DNA of 29,639 bases from Clostridiales bacterium (GTDB taxonomy: Bacteria > Bacillota > Clostridia > Oscillospirales > Oscillospiraceae), in NCBI GenBank assembly GCA_004553495.1, contig SFLE01000019.1, positions 1-29,639 on the forward strand, given 5' to 3'. Positions 1 through 8,088 of this stretch are shown here, one piece after another; the stretch's first letter is position 1; the number at the start of each line of letters is the position of its first letter. The notes under the pieces were generated by a model that worked only from the letters and a program-made list of their open reading frames with translations, was not told where the DNA came from and did no database searches. The translations under genes and the position numbers were made by a program.

Positions 1-85
1 ACTCGGACAGTGCCTTCTTGCAGTCCATCATGCCAACGCCGGTCATCTCACGGAGAGTTTTTACGTCCTGTGCTGTAAATGCCAT
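1..85 (-). CDS. tsf: Elongation factor Ts, N-terminal fragment (cut by window edge)
   Basis: Only the first 28 codons are in the window. The translation begins MAFTAQDVKTLREMTGVGMM and continues DCKKALSE, the very conserved N-terminal helical domain of EF-Ts, with the TGVGMMDCKKAL motif that contacts EF-Tu. EF-Ts is the cytosolic nucleotide exchange factor that recharges EF-Tu with GTP. The start is fixed by an AGGAGG ribosome binding site at 94-99. It lies downstream of rpsB on the same strand, the usual rpsB-tsf pairing, but separated by about 250 bases that hold a hairpin. Confidence 0.95.
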   Translation of the reverse strand, partial: MAFTAQDVKTLREMTGVGMMDCKKALSE

Positions 86-110
86 TACTTTTTCCTCCTG
101 TAAATATTTA

Positions 111-136
111 AAGAAAGGGAGCAGGATTTGCTCCCT
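111..136 (-). terminator. Hairpin with U-rich tail between rpsB and tsf (attenuator-like)
   Basis: Bases 116-123 and 129-136 form an 8-bp stem with a 5-base loop. Read on the minus strand it is followed by a UUUCUUU run. It sits after rpsB and just before the tsf ribosome binding site, so it could be a partial terminator that sets the S2 to EF-Ts ratio. Confidence 0.55.
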
Positions 137-151
137 CATATAGCTTTGTCG

Positions 152-274
152 TTAGGTGTTTTTCCACAGGCTGCTCCAGACGGTTTGACAAGTGTTACCG
201 CCGAATAATTTTGAGTTGCAGAAAGGCTTTCTTTCGCAGGAATACTTTGTGTACTTCAAGAAAGGATAACGCAT
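152..274 (-). other. Possible 40-codon ORF in the rpsB-tsf gap (or translated-looking repeat)
   Basis: The reading frame of rpsB stays open after its stop codon, from about 334 down to the TAA at 152-154. An ATG at 272-274 would give 40 residues beginning MRYPFLKYTKYSCERK and ending VWSSLWKNT, rich in aromatic residues and with three cysteines. I see no convincing ribosome binding site. It may be a real small protein or one copy of an interspersed repeat; no function can be given. Confidence 0.3.
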
Positions 275-334
275 TTGCGGCTCAAAAGGAACGGCAGGAA
301 CCGAAGTCACAACTGTTTGGGGCTGCCTGAAATA

Positions 335-1030
335 TTATTCCTCTTCGACCTTCTCGGCTTCTGCCTCTGCCAGGGTCTCCTCGACCTCAGCGTCGGCGCC
401 CTGACGGCCTTCCTGAACGGCGTTTGCCATGGTGGAAGCGATCAGGCGGATGGCGCGGATATTGGTGTCAACGATAGCAACGATGGGGATGTGTAGCTTG
501 CGGGCCTCAGCAATTGCATTGTGCTCCTTGCGGGGGTCAACGACGAACATTGCGCCGGGAAGCTTCTTCATGTCCTTAACGCCGCCGAGGTACTTCTCGA
601 GCTTTTCCATCTCGCCGAGGTGCTTCATGACTTCCTTCTTGGGAAGCATATCGAAGGTGCCGTCTTCCTGCATCTTCTTGAGCTGAGCAAGGCGATCGAT
701 ACGGGTGCGCATGGTCTTGAAGTTGGTGAGCATACCGCCGAGCCAACGGGCGTTGACATAGTACATACCTACGCGGGATGCCTCTTCCTTAACTGCCTCT
801 GCCGCCTGCTTCTTGGTGCCGACGAACAGGATGCTCTGACCGTTTGCCGCTATATCACGGACAAAGTTATAAGCCTCTTCGAGCTTCTTAACGGTCTTCT
901 GAAGGTCAATGATGTAAATACCATTGCGCTCCATGTAGATATACTCCGCCATCTTAGGGTTCCAGCGGCGGGTCTGGTGACCGAAGTGGACACCGGCTTC
1001 CAGCAGCTGCTTCATAGATACTACTGACAT
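335..1030 (-). CDS. rpsB: 30S ribosomal protein S2
   Basis: A 231-residue protein, the normal size for bacterial S2, which joins the small ribosomal subunit late in assembly. The N-terminus has the family signature KQLLEAGVHFGHQTRRWNPK, followed by YIYMERNGIYIIDL and, near the middle, VGTKKQAAEAVKEEA and NARWLGGMLTNFKT. The C-terminal tail (about 25 residues) is strongly acidic. The frame is open further upstream, but I place the start at 1028-1030 because an AGGAGG lies at 1039-1044 and the family start is MSVVSMKQ. It is read from a strong promoter at 1133-1161, leads toward tsf, and is separated from it by a hairpin. Confidence 0.97.
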   Translation of the reverse strand: MSVVSMKQLLEAGVHFGHQTRRWNPKMAEYIYMERNGIYIIDLQKTVKKLEEAYNFVRDIAANGQSILFVGTKKQAAEAVKEEASRVGMYYVNARWLGGMLTNFKTMRTRIDRLAQLKKMQEDGTFDMLPKKEVMKHLGEMEKLEKYLGGVKDMKKLPGAMFVVDPRKEHNAIAEARKLHIPIVAIVDTNIRAIRLIASTMANAVQEGRQGADAEVEETLAEAEAEKVEEE

Positions 1031-1132
1031 TTGTTTTTCCTCCTGATTTGTTTTTTCCTCCGGACACATCATCCCTCTTCCCAAGCCGTAGCCACATGAA
1101 AAAAAGTCCGTGCCCGTGCGAAATGCCTTGAT

Positions 1133-1161
1133 ATAATATCAAAATTACACCGGTTTTTCAA
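1133..1161 (-). promoter_or_regulatory. Promoter of rpsB
   Basis: On the minus strand TTGAAA (1156-1161) is separated by 17 bases from TATTAT (1133-1138). AT-rich sequence lies upstream (1161-1195) and could act as an UP element. The predicted transcript starts about 95 bases before the rpsB start codon, leaving room for a leader. Confidence 0.75.
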
Positions 1162-1179
1162 TAGTTTTTTGCCGATTTG

Positions 1180-1458
1180 TCAAAAAATTTTTCTTTTTTC
1201 ACGGTGCCGCCGCGGCTGCTCGGCATCGGTCTCGACGAGTATGATGTCCCCGCCGATGCGCACTATGCATTTCCACGGCAGAATATAGTCGTCCTCCCTG
1301 CCGAGAAGTCCGAAAAGCTTGGCTTTTCCGGGCGTTATGAGTGATATGAGCCGTCCCTCGGCATCGTCAAACTCGGCATCGCACACATAGCCCAGCCTTC
1401 TGCCGGAGTGGATGTCTATGACTTCCTTGTACCTGAGTTCGGAAAAATAGCTTATCAT
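1180..1458 (-). CDS. YlmC/YmxH-family PRC-barrel protein
   Basis: A 92-residue protein that matches the small YlmC/YmxH family of Firmicutes: it begins with SELRYKEVIDIHSGRRLGYV, continues DAEFDDAEGRLISLITPG, and has the central GREDDYILPWKCIVRIGGDIIL segment. The family is a single PRC-barrel fold and is found in spore formers, often under sporulation sigma control, but its molecular role is not settled. The tail is basic (PRRHREKRK). The start has GGAGG at 1466-1470. No terminator is evident; the stop overlaps the AT-rich region upstream of the rpsB promoter. Confidence 0.85.
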   Translation of the reverse strand: MISYFSELRYKEVIDIHSGRRLGYVCDAEFDDAEGRLISLITPGKAKLFGLLGREDDYILPWKCIVRIGGDIILVETDAEQPRRHREKRKIF

Positions 1459-1517
1459 GGCTGCGCCTCCCTATTAAAATACCGCCGTATACAATGATAC
1501 GACGGTATATGCTTGTA

Positions 1518-2336
1518 TTATTCGGCTTTGTTCTTCGGTATGGAGATCGTGAGGATCAGCTCGTCATCGGTCTCCTCGCGCTTCATACCGGCATCTATGC
1601 CGCCCTGCTTCATGAGGTCGAGCCCATGCAGGATGGTGTTCACGAAAACGCGCACATCCTTCATTATGAAGGTGCGCTTTGCCTCGGGCTTTTCCTCCTG
1701 CTCGCTCTCGCGCAGGAGCGAGTCGATATAGCTGTCAGCCGAGGCGACATTCAGGTCGTGCTCTATTATGTATGCCAGCGCCATACGCTGCATCTGCTCG
1801 GTTTTCAGCCGCAGCAGCGCCCTGCCGTGGCGCTCGGTGAGCCCGTTGTCGCGCAGGGTGTTCAAAACATCCTCCGGCAGCTTCAAAAGCCGCAGCTTGT
1901 TTGCCACCGCCGACTGCGATTTGCCTATTCTCCGCGCAGCCTCCTCCTGACTCATGCCGAACAGCTTTATGAGCTGGCTCAGTCCGTTTGCCTCCTCGAT
2001 GAAGTCAAGGTCCTTGCGCTGCAGGTTCTCGACCAGCGCTATAAGGCTTGCGTCCTCAAGGCTCACATCGAGCAGGATACACGGCACATCGTAAAGACCC
2101 GCAAGCCGCGCCGCCCTTAGCCTGCGCTCGCCCGCAACGAGCTCATACCTGTTGTCCCTCAGCCGCACGGTCAGCGGATTTAAAACTCCGTACTGTGCGA
2201 TGGAGTCGGAAAGCTCCTGGAGCTCTCCGTCCGAAAAGTTTTTCCTCGGCTGCACGGGGCTCGGCTCGAGCTCGTCCACCGGCAGCCAGATAACGCCGCC
2301 CCTCCGCGTTGCGGGGCGCAGTTTTGTCGCTTGCAT
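1518..2336 (-). CDS. noc: ParB/Noc-family DNA-binding protein (nucleoid occlusion or partition)
   Basis: A 272-residue ParB/Spo0J-type protein. Residues 17-110 form the ParB CTPase domain with QPRKNF (29-34), the GERR motif (69-72) and ENLQR (103-107); a helix-turn-helix covers about 128-150 (MSQEEAARRIGKSQSAVANKLRLL). The last part, KDVRVFVNTILHGLDLMKQGGIDA, resembles the C-terminal dimer region of Noc more than of ParB, so I prefer Noc, which binds DNA sites and blocks division over the nucleoid. The N-terminus lacks the obvious amphipathic membrane helix of Bacillus Noc. I did not see a parS-like palindrome in the window. The start is supported by AGGAGGT at 2344-2350. Confidence 0.8.
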   Translation of the reverse strand: MQATKLRPATRRGGVIWLPVDELEPSPVQPRKNFSDGELQELSDSIAQYGVLNPLTVRLRDNRYELVAGERRLRAARLAGLYDVPCILLDVSLEDASLIALVENLQRKDLDFIEEANGLSQLIKLFGMSQEEAARRIGKSQSAVANKLRLLKLPEDVLNTLRDNGLTERHGRALLRLKTEQMQRMALAYIIEHDLNVASADSYIDSLLRESEQEEKPEAKRTFIMKDVRVFVNTILHGLDLMKQGGIDAGMKREETDDELILTISIPKNKAE

Positions 2337-2420
2337 AGATGCTACCTCCTGTAAAGTTATTGTCTACAGAGAAGTTACACTATTTCCGGCGCAAAACTTA
2401 GCGCATTGTGTGGTTTACAT

Positions 2421-2449
2421 AAAAAAGGTGCGCCCCATGGCACACCTTT
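2421..2449 (-). terminator. Terminator downstream of the PfkB kinase gene
   Basis: Bases 2424-2434 and 2439-2449 form an 11-bp stem (one G-U pair on the minus strand) with a 4-base loop, followed in the minus direction by six U. It ends the prs-pth-glg-kinase unit and isolates noc. Confidence 0.8.
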
Positions 2450-2453
2450 ATTT

Positions 2454-3341
2454 TCAGCTTATTAGCTCCGGACAAAGTTCGGGGTTTATCGTCTCTGCAC
2501 ACTGCGCGCACATGGCGGCGGCTTTCATTGCAGCCGCGGCGCTTTCGGCAACGCTCAGCCCGTTTACGCCCGCCCAGATTATAGCGGCGGTCGCGGCATC
2601 GCCGCAGCCGGTGGCGTTCACGACCTCGCATTTTTCGCGCGGAAGCTTTATTATCTCGCCGTCGGACGCGGCGACTATGCCGTCGCTGCCGAGAGAGACG
2701 AACACCTTCTTTACGCCCAGCTTGAGCAGTTGCTCGGCTGCAAACAGCGATGTGCTCTCGCCGGTCAGGCTCTTTGCCTCGTACTCGTTGGGCTTAAAAG
2801 CGGTGAGCTTTGAAAGCGCGGGTCTCAGCCGCTCGCTTTTTGCGACCGAAACGGGGTCGGCATACAAAGGAGCCGTCACATTATAGGCTATCCACGCCAC
2901 GGTGTCGTGCGTGAGGTTTGCGTCGATAACGACGGCGTCAGCAGCGTTTATCTCCTTGAGATGGCGGCTGAGGTACTCGGGCGTTATGCTCGCGGATATA
3001 TCCGTGTCGTTAACGCCGAGGAGCATATCTCCGTTTTCATCGGTCACATACAGATAGCTCGAGGTTCTGCCGCCGCTCATTGTACGGCTCAGGTGCATAT
3101 CCATGCCGAGCGAAACGCAGCTTTCGTATATGCTCTTTCCGTAAACATCGCTGCCGATGGCGGCGACGAATTTTACATCCACGCCCAGCAGTCGCAGGTT
3201 ATGCGCGATATTGCGCCCCACTCCGCCGGGGCTGAAGCTCACTGTGCCGGGATTTGAATCATTCATGCGCGGCGGCTTATCCGGTCTGCCGCAAATGTCC
3301 ATATTCACGGCGCCTATAACTACTACAGTTTTATTCCCCAT
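2454..3341 (-). CDS. PfkB-family carbohydrate/nucleoside kinase (pseudouridine kinase-like)
   Basis: A 295-residue cytosolic sugar kinase of the ribokinase/PfkB fold, which transfers phosphate from ATP to a sugar hydroxyl. Visible marks are GAVNMDICGRP near the start, the FSPGGVGRNIAHNLRLLG substrate loop (about residues 36-53), and the C-terminal anion-hole motif NATGCGDAATAA with the catalytic Asp at about residue 248. The PGGVxRNIAxNLxxLG pattern is most like pseudouridine kinases, but ribokinase-like specificity is not excluded. The usual GAGD reads GCGD here. The gene overlaps the end of glgP by 19 bases, so it is probably translationally coupled; GGAGGG at 3345-3350 serves the start. 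Confidence 0.8.
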   Translation of the reverse strand: MGNKTVVVIGAVNMDICGRPDKPPRMNDSNPGTVSFSPGGVGRNIAHNLRLLGVDVKFVAAIGSDVYGKSIYESCVSLGMDMHLSRTMSGGRTSSYLYVTDENGDMLLGVNDTDISASITPEYLSRHLKEINAADAVVIDANLTHDTVAWIAYNVTAPLYADPVSVAKSERLRPALSKLTAFKPNEYEAKSLTGESTSLFAAEQLLKLGVKKVFVSLGSDGIVAASDGEIIKLPREKCEVVNATGCGDAATAAIIWAGVNGLSVAESAAAAMKAAAMCAQCAETINPELCPELIS

Positions 3342-5731
3342 ATGCCCTCCGCATACTCCTCTATAGCTCTGTCAGCGGCGAATATGCCCGCCTGAGCGGT
3401 GTTTACTATCGACAAACGCGCGATCTCCGACGCATCGGATATTGTCGTATACATTCTGTCATGGGTGTTTACATAGTTGCGGTAATCGGCGCACAGCATA
3501 TACGGATCGCCGTTATACAGCAGGTTCGACACGAGGTCGGAATAGCTCTTGCCGTCGGCAAAGCCGCAGCTTATCCTGTCAAGCACGGCTGCAAGCTCGG
3601 CATCCTCGCGCACGATGCGCTGAGGGTCGTAGCCGGAGGCTTTAAGAGCGTTCACCTCGTTCGTTCTGAGCCCGAACAGGAACATATTCTCATCGCCGAG
3701 GCGCTCGTACATTTCGACATTCGCGCCGTCGAGCGTGCCTATGGTCACGGCGCCGTTTAACATGAGCTTCATGTTGCCCGTGCCGGAGGCCTCCTTGCCC
3801 GCCGTTGAGATCTGCTCGGATACCTGTGCCGCCGGCATGAGTGCCTCGGCAGCGGAAACGCGGTAGTTTTCCATGAAGCATACCTGGAGCTTGCCCTTGC
3901 ACAGCGGGTCGCGGTTTATGTCGTTTGCCAGCGAGCAGATGAGCTCGATTATCCTCTTTGCGGTGTAGTAGCCCGCGGCTGCCTTCGCGCCGAACACGAA
4001 GGAACGCGGCGTAAACTCCGCGTTGGGGTCGTCATGAATCCGCATTTGCAGGCGCGTTATGAGCATCGCGCACAGCAACTGGCGCTTATACTCATGCAGG
4101 CGCTTTACCTGAACATCGAGTATCGCGTCCGTGTCGAGGGCAAACCCGTCGTTTTTCGCGAGAAATTCGGCAAAATCGCGCTTATTCTGAAGCTTTATCT
4201 CGTTTACCGCGCGCTGAGCCGCGGCATCGCCGGCAAAGTCCTTGAGCCTTATAAGCTGCTCGGGCTTTGTAAGATATTCGTCGCTGCCGAGCATTTCGCT
4301 GACAAAGGCGTGCAGCCTCGGATTTATCTGCGCAAGCCAGCGGCGGTGGTCTATGCCGTTTGTGACATAGGTAAAGCGCTCGGGGCGAAGCTGGCATATA
4401 TCTTTGAACAGGTCTGTTTTCAGTATCTCGCCATGCAGCGCGGAAACGCCGTTTATCTTGTAGCAGGCGGCAAGGCACAGGTTTGCCATGTGCACCTGTC
4501 CATCGCGGATGATGAGGTTTTTGCCGACCTTTTCGCTGCTGCCGAAGCGGGCGACGAGATCGTCGCACCAGCGGCGGTTTATCTCGCACAGTATCTCCCA
4601 AACGCGCGGCAGAAGCGTCTGCACGAGCTCCTGCGGCCACTTTTCGAGAGCCTCGCTCATAACGGTGTGGTTCGTGTACGCAACGGATGCGCTCACGGTG
4701 CTCCACGCCTCATCCCAGCCGAGCCCGTACTCATCCATCATTATGCGCATGAGCTCGGGGATAACGAGCGCGGGATGGGTGTCGTTTATCTGGATGACAT
4801 GGTGCTTTGCAAAGCTTCTTATATCGCCGAAGCGCGCCATGTGGGTCTTTATTATCGACTGAGCGGTAGCCGAAAGGAAGAAATACTGCTGCTTCAGGCG
4901 CAGGGTCTTGCCCTCGATGTGATCGTCGGCGGGGTACAGCACCTTGGTAATGACCTCGCTCATAGTGCGCTGCTCAAGGCTCTTTACATACTCGCCCTCA
5001 GAGAAGAGGTACATATCAAGCGCGCTCGTACTTCTCGCGTCCCAAAGTCTGAGGATGTTGACCTCCTTGCCGCCGTAGCCCGCTATAAGCATATCGCGCG
5101 GCACAGCAGTTACGGTCTGATAGCCGGTGTGCTCGGCATGGTACCTGCCGAAGCTGTCCCAGCGGGGCGAGATGTTTCCGCCGAAGCGCACCTCTACCGC
5201 CTCATCGTTGCGCGCAACGAGCCAGCTCTCGGCTGCGCTGCGCCAATCGTCGGCTACCTCGGTCTGCTTTCCGTCGACTATCTTCTGGCGGAATATACCG
5301 AGCTCGTAGCACAGCGAGTAGCCCGTTGCAGGGATGCCGAGGGTAGCCAGCGAATCCATGTAGCAGGCGGCGAGCCTGCCGAGTCCGCCGTTGCCGAGTC
5401 CGGCATCGTTCTCCGCTTCAAATATGTCCGCGGCATTTCTGCCGAGATCAGCCAAAGCGCCCGTGAGCGCCTCGGATATGCCGAGGTTAAAGGCGTTTTT
5501 CATAAGGCTTCTGCCCATGAGGAACTCCATGGAAAGGTAGTGTACCTCGCGCTCGGGGCATCTTGTTTCCTGAGCGGCGAGAAGCCGGCTCATTATCTCC
5601 CGAATGACGATGGCGCTTGCCTGAAACACCTGATCATCGGTAGCCGTTTCTGCCGTTACTGCAAAGTGCGCGCACAGCTTATCTTCTATCGCGCTGCGCA
5701 CCTCATCGCGTGAGATCTGATTTACATACAT
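3323..5731 (-). CDS. glgP: Glycogen/alpha-glucan phosphorylase
   Basis: An 802-residue GT35 phosphorylase that releases glucose-1-phosphate from the non-reducing ends of alpha-1,4-glucans. Seen directly: EVHYLSMEFLMGRSL (N-terminal domain), ENDAGLGNGGLGRLAACYMDS, NDTHPAL, and the PLP site EASGTGNMKLMLNG, with the Schiff-base Lys at about residue 655. The length fits maltodextrin-type bacterial phosphorylases. The start ATG at 5731 has GAGG about ten bases upstream. It lies 21 bases after glgD and overlaps the kinase gene, so synthesis of ADP-glucose and breakdown of polymer are encoded in one unit. Confidence 0.97.
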   Translation of the reverse strand: MYVNQISRDEVRSAIEDKLCAHFAVTAETATDDQVFQASAIVIREIMSRLLAAQETRCPEREVHYLSMEFLMGRSLMKNAFNLGISEALTGALADLGRNAADIFEAENDAGLGNGGLGRLAACYMDSLATLGIPATGYSLCYELGIFRQKIVDGKQTEVADDWRSAAESWLVARNDEAVEVRFGGNISPRWDSFGRYHAEHTGYQTVTAVPRDMLIAGYGGKEVNILRLWDARSTSALDMYLFSEGEYVKSLEQRTMSEVITKVLYPADDHIEGKTLRLKQQYFFLSATAQSIIKTHMARFGDIRSFAKHHVIQINDTHPALVIPELMRIMMDEYGLGWDEAWSTVSASVAYTNHTVMSEALEKWPQELVQTLLPRVWEILCEINRRWCDDLVARFGSSEKVGKNLIIRDGQVHMANLCLAACYKINGVSALHGEILKTDLFKDICQLRPERFTYVTNGIDHRRWLAQINPRLHAFVSEMLGSDEYLTKPEQLIRLKDFAGDAAAQRAVNEIKLQNKRDFAEFLAKNDGFALDTDAILDVQVKRLHEYKRQLLCAMLITRLQMRIHDDPNAEFTPRSFVFGAKAAAGYYTAKRIIELICSLANDINRDPLCKGKLQVCFMENYRVSAAEALMPAAQVSEQISTAGKEASGTGNMKLMLNGAVTIGTLDGANVEMYERLGDENMFLFGLRTNEVNALKASGYDPQRIVREDAELAAVLDRISCGFADGKSYSDLVSNLLYNGDPYMLCADYRNYVNTHDRMYTTISDASEIARLSIVNTAQAGIFAADRAIEEYAEGIWGIKL

Positions 5732-5752
5732 AGGTTATTTGCCTCAAATTGC

Positions 5753-6865
5753 TTAGATTTTAGTGCCTTTCGGCAGTACGACGGGCAGTTTTTCGCTGCC
5801 CATTATGGTCTGGAATGCCGACGCCTCCGACACCTTGTCGGCGATGACATTCTTCATCATAACGCCCTCGGCTATCTGCACGCCGCGCATGATAACGCAG
5901 CCGCTGAGCTTTGCGCCTCTGCTTATTCTCACATCGGACGATATGATGCAGTTTTCTATCTCGCCCTCTATTATGCAGCCGTCGGAAACAAGGCAGTTTG
6001 CCGCCTTTGAGCCCTCAGCATAATATGTGCTGACATCCTCGTGCGTTTTCGTGCGCACAGGGCGCTCCGGCGGGAACAGCTCGGCGCGCTTTTCGCCCTT
6101 GAGCATATCCATATTCGCCGCAAAGTACGACTGTGTGCTCATTATACGCTTTCCGTAGCCGCGGTGATAATAAACGCCGACTCTGCCGCCGTTTGCAAGA
6201 TACGCGGCGATCGCGTCGCGGTGGAAGTGATAATGGTTTTCCGCCTTGCAGGTCTCCATCATGCGCAGCAAAAGCTCCTTGGAGATTATATACGCCTCGA
6301 GCGACGCCGCTCCCTCGCCTGCCGTTGTCTGGTTAAATATCATCGAATGAGCAAAGCCGTCCTCGCCGACGATATAGCGGTGGTGATTATAATCGGGCGT
6401 ATCCTCGGTGCAGATGGCGGTTATCTCGGCGCCGGTTCTGAGGTGCTGGCGTATAGCCGCGCGAAGGTCTATATTCGCCGCGGTGTTGCCGTGCATCATG
6501 ACGATGTACTTGGCGTTTATATCGTTTATATAGGTCGAAACGGCGTTTAACGCCTCTATCGTTCCGGTATAGTCGCCCCGGTGGTACTCGGGCAGACCGA
6601 ACGGCGGCAGCATACGCAGTCCGCCTATCCTGCGGCCCATGTCCCAGTCCTTGCCGCTTGCAAGGTGGTCGAGCAGTGACTGATAGTCGCGGCGCATTAT
6701 AACGCCGACATCGTGTATGCCTGCGTTCATAAGCGAGGACAGCGCAAAGTCTATGAGTCTGTATCTTCCGCAGAACGGCAGCGACGATGCCGTGCGCTTC
6801 TTAACGAGCTCGCCGAGCTCGGGAACGGCTCCGTAGGCAAAGATAATTCCGTGAAAATCGCTCAT
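5753..6865 (-). CDS. glgD: ADP-glucose pyrophosphorylase, GlgD (non-catalytic) subunit
   Basis: A 370-residue partner of GlgC. The nucleotidyltransferase fold is visible (LPFCGRYRLIDFALSSLMNAGI near residue 30, then GVIMRRDYQSLLDHL), followed by a left-handed beta-helix C-terminal region with repeats such as SDGCIIEGEIENCIISSDVRI. The N-terminus reads FAYGAVPELGELVKKR where catalytic subunits have the GGxGxRL glycine loop, which marks it as the regulatory GlgD form of Firmicutes. The start is 3 bases past the glgC stop, and GAGGAGG inside the end of glgC serves as its ribosome binding site, so the two subunits are coupled. Confidence 0.95.
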   Translation of the reverse strand: MSDFHGIIFAYGAVPELGELVKKRTASSLPFCGRYRLIDFALSSLMNAGIHDVGVIMRRDYQSLLDHLASGKDWDMGRRIGGLRMLPPFGLPEYHRGDYTGTIEALNAVSTYINDINAKYIVMMHGNTAANIDLRAAIRQHLRTGAEITAICTEDTPDYNHHRYIVGEDGFAHSMIFNQTTAGEGAASLEAYIISKELLLRMMETCKAENHYHFHRDAIAAYLANGGRVGVYYHRGYGKRIMSTQSYFAANMDMLKGEKRAELFPPERPVRTKTHEDVSTYYAEGSKAANCLVSDGCIIEGEIENCIISSDVRISRGAKLSGCVIMRGVQIAEGVMMKNVIADKVSEASAFQTIMGSEKLPVVLPKGTKI

Positions 6866-6868
6866 TTC

Positions 6869-8062
6869 TCAGACCTCCTCGCTTTTGTATATCATGGCGC
6901 CGGCTTTGACCTGCGCCCCCTGTCTTACCGTGATGCGCGGACCGCAGGTGGCAACGCCCCACTCATCGCTTCCGTCGGGCGCGGCGCCGACATGAGCGCC
7001 GCTTTTTATGACCGTGCCCTCGCCGATTATCGCATACTCCACCGTTGCGCCGCTCTCGATATGCGCGCCCGGCATCAGCACCGAATACAGCACCCTTGCC
7101 CCCTTCTCGACCACCGCCGAGCTTGAGAGCACGGAGTTTTCAACGCTGCCCTCTATAACGCAGCCCTCGGTGACTATCGAGTGCTCCACAACGGCATCCT
7201 CGCCTATGTAATGCGGCGGCTGGGCAACGCTTCTCGAGCGAATGGGCCAGCTCGGGTCATAGAGGTTTATGAGCGTTGTTGAAAGCATATCCATGTTTGC
7301 ATCCCACAGACTCGTTATCGTGCCGACATCGCGCCAGTAGCCGTCAAAGCGGTAGGGCCAGAGCTTTTCGCCGGCTTTGAGCATATTGGGGATTATATTT
7401 TTGCCGAAGTCCTTGCTCGAATCAGGATCGTTTTCGTCCTCGATAAGGTACTTGCGGAGCTTTTTCCAGTTAAATATGTAAATGCCCATCGAGGCGAGGT
7501 CGCTCTTGGGCTGCTTGGGCTTTTCCTCGAACTGCTCGACATAGCCGTTCTCGCCGAGGTTCATTATGCCGAAGCGGGTCGCCTCCTCCATGGAGACCTG
7601 CAGAACGGCGATGGTGCACGCGGCATCCTTTTCCATGTGCTCGCGCAGCATTTTCGAGTAATCCATCTTGTATATATGGTCGCCCGAGAGGATGAGAACA
7701 TTATCGGGATCGTACATTTCGATAAAGCCGATGTTCTGATAAATGGCGTTTGCCGTTCCGGAGAACCACGAGCCGGTCTCGCCGGCGGTCTGATACGGCG
7801 GCAGGATGAAAACGCCGCCGTCGGTGGAATCGAGATCCCACGGCTGACCGCCGCCGATGTAGCTGTTGAGCTGGAGCGGACGGTACTGCGTTAAAACACC
7901 CACGGTGTCTATACCGGAGTTTGCGCAGTTAGACAGCGGAAAATCTATTATGCGGTATTTGCCGCCAAACGGCATATTGGGCTTTGCCACATCCTGCGTG
8001 AGCGCATAGAGTCTTGAACCCTGCCCTCCCGCGAGGAGCATTGCTATGCAGCTTTTTTTCAT
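6869..8062 (-). CDS. glgC: ADP-glucose pyrophosphorylase, catalytic subunit
   Basis: A 397-residue glucose-1-phosphate adenylyltransferase, which makes ADP-glucose from ATP and glucose-1-phosphate, the committed step of glycogen synthesis. It has the glycine loop LLAGGQGSRLYALT (residues 9-22), KPNMPFGGKYRIIDFPLSN, SGTANAIYQN, the LSGDHIYKMDY metal-binding segment, EKPKQPKSDLASMGIYIF, and a C-terminal beta-helix (VIEGSVENSVLSSSAVVEKGA). It directly precedes glgD. No glgA or glgB is seen in this window. It starts 26 bases after pth, too close for an obvious private promoter. Confidence 0.97.
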   Translation of the reverse strand: MKKSCIAMLLAGGQGSRLYALTQDVAKPNMPFGGKYRIIDFPLSNCANSGIDTVGVLTQYRPLQLNSYIGGGQPWDLDSTDGGVFILPPYQTAGETGSWFSGTANAIYQNIGFIEMYDPDNVLILSGDHIYKMDYSKMLREHMEKDAACTIAVLQVSMEEATRFGIMNLGENGYVEQFEEKPKQPKSDLASMGIYIFNWKKLRKYLIEDENDPDSSKDFGKNIIPNMLKAGEKLWPYRFDGYWRDVGTITSLWDANMDMLSTTLINLYDPSWPIRSRSVAQPPHYIGEDAVVEHSIVTEGCVIEGSVENSVLSSSAVVEKGARVLYSVLMPGAHIESGATVEYAIIGEGTVIKSGAHVGAAPDGSDEWGVATCGPRITVRQGAQVKAGAMIYKSEEV

Positions 8063-8088
8063 GTCATCCGTCCTTTCCTTTATCGCGA

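Noticed and set aside
1085..1142. N-terminal extension of the rpsB frame and a 62-codon minus-strand frame over the rpsB leader
   Set aside because: The rpsB start has a perfect AGGAGG at 1039-1044 and the promoter and leader occupy this region.
4034..5713. 559-codon open frame on the plus strand
   Set aside because: It lies wholly opposite glgP, has no recognisable motif and arises from the GC-rich codon pattern of the true gene.
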